A stretch of DNA of 9,709 nucleotides from an uncultured Mycoplasmatota bacterium. Its GTDB lineage: Bacteria > Bacillota_I > Bacilli_A > RF39 > UBA660. The position numbers and the translations under genes were made by a program. The stretch lies in NCBI GenBank assembly GCA_900542735.1, contig UQOS01000041.1, positions 1 through 9,709 on the forward strand. The letters are read 5' to 3'. The stretch's first letter is position 1; each line of letters opens with the position of its first letter. Positions 1 through 5,704 of the stretch are shown piece after piece. The notes beneath the pieces are model-generated. The model ran no database searches, was not told where the DNA came from, and saw only the letters and a list, made by a program, of their open reading frames with translations.

Positions 1-794
1 TTAATAACTAATAAACATAAATCACTTCTATCAATTGCTTTTAAACTTCTAAGTAAGCTATATTTTTCAACACTTTCAAATACTTTACCCTTTTTTCTCA
101 TACCAGCAGTATCAATAAGCAAAAATTCTTCGCCATTATATTTCATCACTGTATCTATCGCATCTCTTGTTGTACCAGCATTATTAGAAACAATTACTCT
201 TTCTTCATTAAGAAGTGCATTAATTAAACTACTCTTACCTACATTAGGTCTACCAATAACTGAAAACTTTAATCTAGTATCTTCTTCTATTTCGTCATAT
301 TCATGAAAATCACTAGTAATTCTATTTAATAATTCATAAATTCCAATATTATGTTCTGCACTAATTAAAATATAATCATCAAATCCAAGTTCATAAAAGT
401 CATATAAATGATCTCTACTTTCTTTACTATCTGTCTTATTAATAGCAACAATTACCCTTTTACCACTCTTACGCAGCATATCACGAACAACTTTATCATT
501 AGCAGTAATTCCTTCTTTTCCATCGACAATAAATATAACGACATCTGCTTCTTCTATAGCTATTTCAGCTTGAATCTTAATTTCATCATTAAATAATTCT
601 TGACTAACATCGATTCCACCAGTATCAATTAAATCAAATCTATAATTATTAAAAGTAACTTCACTATAAATACGATCTCTAGTAACACCAGGTGTATCTT
701 CAATAATAGAAACCTTACTTCCTACTAAACGATTAAATAAGGTACTTTTTCCAACATTAGGTCTTCCTACTAAAGCAACAGTTGGTAAATTCAT
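1..794 (-). CDS. der: Ribosome-assembly GTPase Der (EngA), N-terminal 264 residues, cut by the window edge
   Basis: Der is a tandem two-domain GTPase needed for late assembly of the 50S ribosomal subunit. The frame opens at ATG 794-792 and stays open to the left edge, giving 264 codons of a family usually about 435 residues long. The first G domain has GRPNVGKST at residues 10-17 (P-loop), DTGG at 57-60 (G3) and NKTD at 119-122 (G4). The second has GRPNVGKSS at 181-189, AGTTRD at 206-211 and DTAG at 228-231. Two P-loops of this type in one chain are diagnostic of Der. A good ribosome site, AAGGGAG, lies about 8 bases before the ATG. The rest of domain 2 and the KH-like C-terminal domain lie outside the window. 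The gene is divergent from the GDPD-like gene across a 109-base gap. Confidence 0.97.
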   Translation of the reverse strand, partial: MNLPTVALVGRPNVGKSTLFNRLVGSKVSIIEDTPGVTRDRIYSEVTFNNYRFDLIDTGGIDVSQELFNDEIKIQAEIAIEEADVVIFIVDGKEGITANDKVVRDMLRKSGKRVIVAINKTDSKESRDHLYDFYELGFDDYILISAEHNIGIYELLNRITSDFHEYDEIEEDTRLKFSVIGRPNVGKSSLINALLNEERVIVSNNAGTTRDAIDTVMKYNGEEFLLIDTAGMRKKGKVFESVEKYSLLRSLKAIDRSDLCLLVI

Positions 795-820
795 ACGAAC
801 CACTCCCTTAAACTGAGCTT

Positions 821-849
821 ATTTTATCATACTTTTAAAAATATTGCTA
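821..849 (-). promoter_or_regulatory. Candidate extended -10 promoter for der
   Basis: Reading the minus strand, TGATAAAAT (829-821) matches an extended -10 element (TGnTATAAT with one mismatch). A weak -35-like TAGCAA sits 17 bases upstream (849-844). The start of der is 27 bases further on, leaving room for the AAGGGAG ribosome site. The call rests on consensus match only. No equally good promoter was found for the divergent gene at 904. Confidence 0.35.
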
Positions 850-903
850 GTATTAATTTATCATGAATAAAGTTATAACTCATAAACTAGTATAGGTGAT
901 AAA

Positions 904-1635
904 ATGAGAATTATAGCTCAAAAAACAGATATTTTAAATAATGAAGAATTTATAAAAAATGCTACTACAAAAGATTACATTTATGGTATTACTATCAATG
1001 TAGCATTAACAAAAGATAATAAAATACTAACTTATTTACCAGCTAATATTGAAGCAAGTATCAACACAATAGAAAATAGTACATATGATGAATTAAATAA
1101 CTTTGAATTAGATTTACTGGAAAATACTCTAAATAACTTAAATCAAAAAAACTATAATAAACTAATATACTTAAACATTAATCCTTTTAAAACTGGCCCA
1201 TTAACAGATGAAAATATAGAAGAAACTACTAGAAGAATGAATTTGTATCTAGATAAAATAAAGAAAATAATTGATGAATACCCGAATTTAAAAATAAATC
1301 TCCACAGTATTAATCGTAGTTTAGTTACTATCATGAAACAGAAAATAAAAAATCATCAAATAGGCTATATCATTAATAATAATGATCTTAACTTTATTGA
1401 TGTTAACTATTATATCGTAATTATGAATGTCTTTAACGATACCATTATCGATATCTTAGTAAAAGAAAAGAAAGAAATAAATTTATATATTAGTAGCGAC
1501 TACTATTTATCATTTGTATACAATCATTATGTAGGTAAAAAATCTACTCACTATCGAAAAGAAATTTTTAAAGATTTAGGAATTGTTACAAGTTATCCTA
1601 ATATAATCTACCGAACTTTTAAAGATTCTATATAA
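904..1635 (+). CDS. Degenerate GDPD-like protein (predicted inactive glycerophosphodiester phosphodiesterase homologue)
   Basis: The protein has 243 residues and no signal peptide or membrane segment, so it is probably cytoplasmic. Active GDPD enzymes are TIM barrels that split glycerophosphodiesters into glycerol-3-phosphate and an alcohol. The family framework can be followed here: IIAQKT at 3-8 stands where enzymes have IAHRG, GITINVALTKD at 28-38 replaces GIELDVxLTKD, LLENTLNNL at 71-79 matches the PTLEEVL helix, LNIN at 90-93 replaces LNIE, and VTSYP at 228-232 replaces ITDYP. Every catalytic or metal-binding position in those motifs is changed: first His to Gln6, Glu and Asp to Thr30 and Asn32, the HD pair to Tyr44-Leu45, and Glu to Asn93. 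The reading frame is intact, which argues against simple decay. The start ATG has AGGTGAT just upstream (894-900). It is followed after 55 bases by cysE on the same strand, so the two may be co-transcribed. The family assignment is by eye from motif order; hydrolase activity is not expected. Confidence 0.6.
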   Translation: MRIIAQKTDILNNEEFIKNATTKDYIYGITINVALTKDNKILTYLPANIEASINTIENSTYDELNNFELDLLENTLNNLNQKNYNKLIYLNINPFKTGPLTDENIEETTRRMNLYLDKIKKIIDEYPNLKINLHSINRSLVTIMKQKIKNHQIGYIINNNDLNFIDVNYYIVIMNVFNDTIIDILVKEKKEINLYISSDYYLSFVYNHYVGKKSTHYRKEIFKDLGIVTSYPNIIYRTFKDSI

Positions 1636-1679
1636 GTCAAACGAACACAACCAATAAAAAAAAATTCATACATTATACT

Positions 1680-1686
1680 AGGTGAT
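1680..1686 (+). promoter_or_regulatory. Ribosome binding site that decides the cysE start
   Basis: AGGTGAT ends four bases before ATG 1691. It contains the GTG that would otherwise open a slightly longer reading frame, which makes that GTG unlikely as a start. Confidence 0.7.
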
Positions 1687-1690
1687 AGGT

Positions 1691-2206
1691 ATGAATTTCA
1701 TCAAAGAAGAGATGAATACGATTTTAAAAAATGACCCCTCAATTCACTCTATAATAGAAGTATTTTTATATCCAAGTTTTAAAGTAAAGCTATATTATAA
1801 AATCTCTCATTTTCTATATAAAAGGAAAAGATTCCTAATAGCTAGAATAATCTCCGAAAAAGCAAAAAGAAAAACAGGAATAGAAATTCACCCTGGTGCT
1901 ACCATAGGAAAAAATTTATTTATTGATCATGGTATGGGTGTAGTAATAGGTGAAACCTGTGTAATTGGTGATAATGTTACACTATTCCATGGTGTTACTC
2001 TAGGTGGAACAGGAAAAGAAAAAGGAAAAAGACACCCCACGATTGGAAATAATGTCTTTATTGGGAGTGGAGCTAAAATACTAGGAAATATTACGATTGG
2101 TAACAATGTAAAAATAGGAGCTAATAGCGTTATTTTAGAAAGTATTCCAGATAATGTAACAGTAGTAGGAATACCTGGAAAAATCATAAAGCATCATACT
2201 ACATAG
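1691..2206 (+). CDS. cysE: Serine O-acetyltransferase, short form
   Basis: CysE transfers acetyl from acetyl-CoA to L-serine, giving O-acetylserine, the acceptor for sulfide in cysteine synthesis. The protein is 171 residues, short compared with about 220-270 in many bacteria because the N-terminal helical part is reduced. The left-handed beta-helix hexapeptide repeats are clear. Family motifs are GIEIHPGATIG (63-73), IDHGMGVVIGE (78-88), TLGGTGK (103-109) and GKRHP (112-116). His80 and His115 correspond to catalytic His158 and His193 of E. coli CysE. Glu65 stands where E. coli has Asp143, as in Bacillus-type enzymes. A GTG at 1682 would add three residues, but it lies inside the ribosome site AGGTGAT (1680-1686), so the ATG at 1691 is chosen. 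No cysteine synthase gene is nearby. The last 8 bases overlap the end of the convergent gene. Confidence 0.93.
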   Translation: MNFIKEEMNTILKNDPSIHSIIEVFLYPSFKVKLYYKISHFLYKRKRFLIARIISEKAKRKTGIEIHPGATIGKNLFIDHGMGVVIGETCVIGDNVTLFHGVTLGGTGKEKGKRHPTIGNNVFIGSGAKILGNITIGNNVKIGANSVILESIPDNVTVVGIPGKIIKHHTT

Positions 2207-2633
2207 TTACTAAAATACCATGGTTTAGAATATCATTAACTTGTTCTCCAAAGATAACTTTCCCATATTCAAAAAAGTGAATATCATCTATTACATTTTC
2301 TATTTCAGTATAGAAATTACCATGATAATAAATTTTTTCACCACTTACCATATCAGAATCTGGAAACTGATATAATATGGTAGAATTTAATAACATCGTA
2401 ATATTAAAATCACCACTTCCATAATCATCAACATTTTCAAAATCTAAAATATATAAACCTCTCTGCCAAAAAATATCGACATTATAAAAGCCATGAAATT
2501 CATAATCAATTTGATGTTTTAACTCATGATTTAATAATTTAAAAAAGTTTTTCATTTCAACCTCTGTTTGAAACTTATGGCTAGTTAAATAATAAATCGT
2601 AAAATGCTCGTTATCTATAAAATCAACTTTCAA
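2199..2633 (-). CDS. Uncharacterised acidic protein, 144 residues
   Basis: I do not recognise this gene with confidence. The start is taken as TTG at 2633-2631, because AGGTGAT (2644-2638) sits four bases ahead. The longer frame from GTG 2642 would begin inside that ribosome site. The product is acidic and rich in aromatic residues, with no signal peptide, membrane span or Cys/His metal cluster. It opens with a beta-like stretch (MKVDFIDNEHFTIYYL), then a helix (about residues 25-39) and alternating short strands. The N-terminal pattern and the phrase FFEYGKVIF near residue 125 faintly recall the two halves of the ClpC adaptor MecA, but the match is too weak to name it. The gene ends at TAG 2201-2199, overlapping the end of cysE by 8 bases tail to tail. 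It is separated from the upstream ATPase gene by a strong hairpin, so it probably has its own promoter. An intact frame with a good ribosome site supports a real gene. Confidence 0.7.
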   Translation of the reverse strand: MKVDFIDNEHFTIYYLTSHKFQTEVEMKNFFKLLNHELKHQIDYEFHGFYNVDIFWQRGLYILDFENVDDYGSGDFNITMLLNSTILYQFPDSDMVSGEKIYYHGNFYTEIENVIDDIHFFEYGKVIFGEQVNDILNHGILVTM

Positions 2634-2637
2634 GAAT

Positions 2638-2644
2638 ATCACCT
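2638..2644 (-). promoter_or_regulatory. Ribosome binding site supporting a TTG start
   Basis: Minus-strand AGGTGAT, four bases before TTG 2633-2631. The competing GTG at 2642-2640 falls within it. The upstream sequence TATTAT just before the site could be a -10 box, but no convincing -35 was found. Confidence 0.6.
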
Positions 2645-2720
2645 ATAATAAAATATGAAAAAATATAAAGAAAGAAACAAAAAATTATACTAATTAAAAC
2701 AATACTATCTTTTATTTATA

Positions 2721-2762
2721 AAATATAAGGAGATACTGATTTTTCAGTATCTCCTTATATTT
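2721..2762 (-). terminator. Perfect 19-bp hairpin with 4-base loop, likely terminator of the ATPase gene
   Basis: The arms 2721-2739 and 2744-2762 are exact reverse complements around a TTTT loop (2740-2743). The hairpin starts 3 bases past the ATPase stop codon. On the minus strand it is followed by TATAAATAAAAG, which is U-rich only in part. On the plus strand it is followed by AATTTATTTTT. It could therefore act in either direction. It separates the ATPase gene from the 144-residue gene downstream. The stem includes AAGGAGAT, a Shine-Dalgarno-like string that would be buried when folded. Confidence 0.7.
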
Positions 2763-2765
2763 AAT

Positions 2766-3965
2766 TTATTTTTCGTTTAATAACCAATCTACTACATTCA
2801 TTTTTTGAATACCATTATAATCTGTTTCTAAATCCATATCTAAAGTTAATAATATCTTAGGATAATGGTCTCCGGTTTTTTGTAAGGATTTTAGTTCTCT
2901 TTCTAAAACTTTCTCATCTCTTACAGTCAAGGCAACTTGATAATATTTCAAACCATCTCTGTTTTCAGCAACAAAATCAATTTCCAAATCATCAACTTTA
3001 CCAACATAAACTTTATAGCCTCTTCTAAGTAGTTCAAGATATACTATATTTTCTAATATATGTCCCATATCACTATCAGCTTTTTTACCTAAGAAATAAC
3101 TTCTTAATCCAGAATCCACAACATAATATTTATAATCTCTAACTAAAAGATTTTTTCCTTTCACATCAAATCTTTCAGCCTTATAAATTAAAAAGCTTTC
3201 TAAAAAAGAAGTTATATAATTTTCTACTGTATGATTACTAGTAGATATACCCTTACTAGTTAAAGTATCGCTTATTTTCTTAGTTGAAATAGGGTTACCT
3301 ATACTATCAAATATAAATTTTAAAACACCTTCAAGCAACATTTTATCTGTTATATTATTTCTGAACATAATATCTTTGTATACTATAGTAGAAAATATAC
3401 CATCTAAATATGTATCAACACAATTTGGATTATCTTTTAATATTTCAATATTTCCAGGCATTCCACCATTTTTCATATACTGTAAAAATAACTGTTGATA
3501 ATCATGATTATCAAATGCCATTACATATTCTTTAAAAGATAGTGGTAGCATTTTTATTTCTATATATCTACCAGACAACAATGTTGCTAATTCACCAGAT
3601 AAAAGATAAGCATTTGAACCAGTTACATATACATCAACATTTTTTTTAATATATAAACTATCTACAGCCTTCTGAAATTCTGAAACATTTTGAACTTCAT
3701 CTAAAAATACATAATACTTCTGTTTTAAAGTAATTCTGTTATTTATATATTTATATAATTGTTTATAATCTTGAAAATCATAGTCAGCATCTTCTAAATT
3801 AATATGTATTATTTGATCATCATTTACTCCGATTTCCTTTAAATATGCAATAAACAACTCAAATAAAGTAGATTTTCCACATCTTCTAATACCAGTTACT
3901 ACTTTAATTAAATCTTTATCTTTCCATTTTTTTAATTCTTCAAGATATTCAGGTCTTTGTATCAC
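2766..3965 (-). CDS. AAA-type ATPase with C-terminal DUF4143 domain
   Basis: The protein is 399 residues from GTG 3965-3963. It opens with IQRPEYLEEL, the usual start of the family. The ATPase domain (about 15-150) has Walker A GIRRCGKST (25-33), Walker B YVFLDEVQ (85-92) and the sensor TGSNAYLL (115-122). The DUF4143 part follows: LENIVYLELLRRGY (304-317), EIDFVAE (328-334) and YYQVALTV (341-348). These keep the outline of a PD-(D/E)XK nuclease-like fold but with Gln343 where an active nuclease would have Lys. The family is widespread, often accessory, and has no firmly established function. A reading frame opening at ATG 4052 would add 29 residues, but that extension runs through the promoter and ribosome site, so it is rejected. 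The gene stands alone between two hairpins, with its own promoter and a palindrome just upstream. Confidence 0.88.
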   Translation of the reverse strand: MIQRPEYLEELKKWKDKDLIKVVTGIRRCGKSTLFELFIAYLKEIGVNDDQIIHINLEDADYDFQDYKQLYKYINNRITLKQKYYVFLDEVQNVSEFQKAVDSLYIKKNVDVYVTGSNAYLLSGELATLLSGRYIEIKMLPLSFKEYVMAFDNHDYQQLFLQYMKNGGMPGNIEILKDNPNCVDTYLDGIFSTIVYKDIMFRNNITDKMLLEGVLKFIFDSIGNPISTKKISDTLTSKGISTSNHTVENYITSFLESFLIYKAERFDVKGKNLLVRDYKYYVVDSGLRSYFLGKKADSDMGHILENIVYLELLRRGYKVYVGKVDDLEIDFVAENRDGLKYYQVALTVRDEKVLERELKSLQKTGDHYPKILLTLDMDLETDYNGIQKMNVVDWLLNEK

Positions 3966-3968
3966 AAT

Positions 3969-3977
3969 ATCACCTCT
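3969..3977 (-). promoter_or_regulatory. Ribosome binding site setting the GTG start of the ATPase gene
   Basis: AGAGGTGAT on the minus strand, three bases before GTG 3965-3963. It fits the 16S 3' end well and supports the shorter 399-residue protein. Confidence 0.75.
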
Positions 3978-3983
3978 GAAATA

Positions 3984-4012
3984 AATATATATGAATTTAT
4001 CAAAAAAGTCAA
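3984..4012 (-). promoter_or_regulatory. Promoter of the ATPase gene
   Basis: Minus-strand -35 TTGACT (4012-4007) and -10 TATATT (3989-3984) are separated by exactly 17 bases. Transcription would begin near 3977, leaving a leader of only about 12 bases that consists almost entirely of the ribosome site. The palindrome at 4012-4037 touches the -35 element. Confidence 0.7.
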
Positions 4013-4037
4013 GTTTTGGAAAAAAATTTCCAAAACT
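4012..4037. repeat. Perfect 11-bp inverted repeat next to the ATPase -35 box (candidate operator)
   Basis: AGTTTTGGAAA (4012-4022) and TTTCCAAAACT (4027-4037) are exact reverse complements around AAAA. The site abuts the -35 element, the usual place for an activator or repressor site. It is not followed by a proper U-run on the minus strand, and the engB terminator lies further upstream, so an operator is more likely than a terminator. Confidence 0.5.
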
Positions 4038-4089
4038 ATCAAAAATCGACAAGAATTGGAAAATGATATTTTGATAATAAACTAAGAAT

Positions 4090-4120
4090 AAAAAAAGATA
4101 CCGATAATAAAATCAATATC
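4090..4120 (-). terminator. Intrinsic terminator of the ackA1-nrnA-engB operon
   Basis: On the minus strand, GATATTGAT (4120-4112) pairs with ATCGGTATC (4105-4097) through nine pairs, two of them G-U, around a six-base loop. Seven T residues follow directly (4096-4090). It lies 14 bases past the engB stop codon. Confidence 0.8.
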
Positions 4121-4134
4121 TAAATCTAAAAATT

Positions 4135-4728
4135 TTATATAGTTTCAACAACTAAGTTTTCTATTTTCTTTAATACTTCTTCTTTTCCTAATTTCGTAAT
4201 ACTAGAAAATAAAATCAAATCATCTCCTACTACTAAATCCAAAGTATCTAAAATTAATTTTTTATTTTTTTCTAATTTACTAGAACCAACTTTATCAACT
4301 TTAGTAGCTACGATCGTAACAGGAATATTATAATACTTTAAAAAATTATACATAAGCTTATCATCTTCAGTAGGTTTATGACGAAAATCAACTAGCATAA
4401 ATACACGAATTAATTCATCTCGCTTCTCTAAGTATTCTTCTATCATTTTTCCAAACTTTTCTTGGATTTTTTTATTAACAGCAGCATAACCATAACCAGG
4501 CACATCAACTAAATAAAAGCTATTATTCGCAAGATAAAAGTTTAAAGTTTGTGTTTTCCCAGGTTTTCCTGAAGTATAAGCAATATTTTTTCTACCAACT
4601 AGGGTATTAATAAAACTACTTTTACCAACATTACTTCTTCCTACTAACATAAATTCTGGAAGATCAGTTTCTGGATATTGACTACGCCTTACAGCTTGTA
4701 CCGTTAAACTAACATCTGTAATTTTCAT
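4135..4728 (-). CDS. engB: Ribosome-biogenesis GTP-binding protein EngB (YsxC/YihA)
   Basis: EngB is a small essential GTPase that helps assemble the large ribosomal subunit. At 197 residues it has the normal family length. The G motifs are complete: GRSNVGKSS (30-38, P-loop), GKTQT around Thr59-Thr61 (switch I), DVPGYGYA (75-82, the family-specific G3), TKVDK (142-146, G4) and FSS (174-176, G5). A ribosome site AGAGGTGA lies 6 bases before ATG 4728-4726. It begins only 10 bases after the stop of the DHH phosphoesterase gene, so translation of the two is probably coupled. It is the last gene of a three-gene operon with an intrinsic terminator just beyond. Confidence 0.97.
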   Translation of the reverse strand: MKITDVSLTVQAVRRSQYPETDLPEFMLVGRSNVGKSSFINTLVGRKNIAYTSGKPGKTQTLNFYLANNSFYLVDVPGYGYAAVNKKIQEKFGKMIEEYLEKRDELIRVFMLVDFRHKPTEDDKLMYNFLKYYNIPVTIVATKVDKVGSSKLEKNKKLILDTLDLVVGDDLILFSSITKLGKEEVLKKIENLVVETI

Positions 4729-4738
4729 TTTTTCACCT

Positions 4739-5689
4739 CTAATCTAAAGACTTTAAATATTCCTGACAAGCATAATCCAAATCTTGAATCAAGCACTCAG
4801 CTTCATCCATCGTACTAACCTTAGCACCACTTGCCATCTTATGTCCACCACCATTATATCTTTCAGCAATCGTATTAATGATAGGGCCACGACTACGAAT
4901 ATTAATTTTAATAATATCATTTTTAACATCTTCTGTAATTGCTAACCAAACTAAAACTTCTTCAATATAATTAAAGTTATTAATCATATTACCACCACTA
5001 GCAACATCAGCATGAAAAGTATCTAAAACATCTTCTGTAATTTTAATATAACCAACGCCATGTTCAGTAACTTTCATATTCTGTGCCATATACCCTTGAA
5101 GTCTTACTTCATTTAAAGGACGCATATATAAATCAGAATGTAATTCAAAAACACTTAAATCATAATCTTTTACTACTCTACTAACAATAGAAAATGTATT
5201 CGCAGTAGTATTATTAAACATAAAACGATTGGTATCAGATACTAATCCCTGATATAATTTTTGCATAATTTCTTTATTTGCTTTTAACTTCGTTTTATAA
5301 ATCATTTCCATGATAATTTGGCAAGCAGAAGAACTTTTATCATCAATATACTCCAAATCACAAAATTCTTCTACATAAGGGTGATGGTCTATTTTTATTT
5401 TATAAGAAAAATCATCTATATTACTACAATCTACTCTTTTTTTATCAGGAGTATCTACAATAATTAAAAGTGTATTTTTAAAATCACCTTCATAATGGTC
5501 TAACTTTCCTAAATAAGAAAATTTTCCACCACCACTACCAACAGCATAAACATTCTTTTTTGGAAAAGTCTCTAAAATGGCATCTCTTAAGCCAATTTGA
5601 CTAGCCATAGCATCGGGATCTACTCCAATATGTCTAGCAATTACGATATTATCATACTTTTTTATAGCTTTATAAATTTTTCGAAACAT
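4739..5689 (-). CDS. NrnA-like DHH/DHHA1 phosphoesterase (oligoribonuclease / pAp phosphatase)
   Basis: Proteins of this type use a two-metal centre to cut very short RNAs, pAp or cyclic-di-AMP breakdown products (pApA). The 316-residue length is normal. DHH-domain motifs are ARHIGVDPDAMAS (18-30, with His20, Asp24 and Asp26), VDTPD (78-82), DHHP (101-104) and GLVSDTNRF (148-156). The DHHA1 domain ends with the substrate-binding GGGHKMASGA (280-289). All expected metal ligands are present. No membrane or regulatory domain is attached, so this is the stand-alone NrnA/MgpA type rather than GdpP. ATG 5689-5687 has AGGA upstream. The gap from the ackA1 stop is 15 bases. The precise substrate (nanoRNA, pAp or pApA) cannot be told from sequence. 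Confidence 0.93.
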   Translation of the reverse strand: MFRKIYKAIKKYDNIVIARHIGVDPDAMASQIGLRDAILETFPKKNVYAVGSGGGKFSYLGKLDHYEGDFKNTLLIIVDTPDKKRVDCSNIDDFSYKIKIDHHPYVEEFCDLEYIDDKSSSACQIIMEMIYKTKLKANKEIMQKLYQGLVSDTNRFMFNNTTANTFSIVSRVVKDYDLSVFELHSDLYMRPLNEVRLQGYMAQNMKVTEHGVGYIKITEDVLDTFHADVASGGNMINNFNYIEEVLVWLAITEDVKNDIIKINIRSRGPIINTIAERYNGGGHKMASGAKVSTMDEAECLIQDLDYACQEYLKSLD

Positions 5690-5704
5690 AATTTTTTTCC
5701 TATT

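Noticed and set aside
408..596. A 62-residue plus-strand open frame
   Set aside because: It lies antisense within der, has low-complexity content and no ribosome site.
1152..1334. A 60-residue minus-strand open frame
   Set aside because: Antisense shadow of the GDPD-like gene.
1636..1690. A T-box or S-box type riboswitch before cysE
   Set aside because: The gap is only 55 bases with no stem-loop structure, too short for those elements.
1927..2187. An 86-residue minus-strand open frame
   Set aside because: It is the mirror of the cysE hexapeptide repeats; its Pro/Ile/Leu repetition comes from antisense reading of glycine-rich repeats.
2634..2720. A small RNA or promoter between the ATPase hairpin and the 144-residue gene
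   Set aside because: The sequence is AT-rich with several TATAAT-like words but no paired -35, conserved structure or terminator that would support a specific call.
3966..4052. A 29-residue N-terminal extension of the ATPase reading frame from an ATG at 4052
   Set aside because: It runs through the promoter, the palindrome and the ribosome site, is hydrophobic and unlike the family start. GTG 3965 has AGAGGTGAT in the right place.
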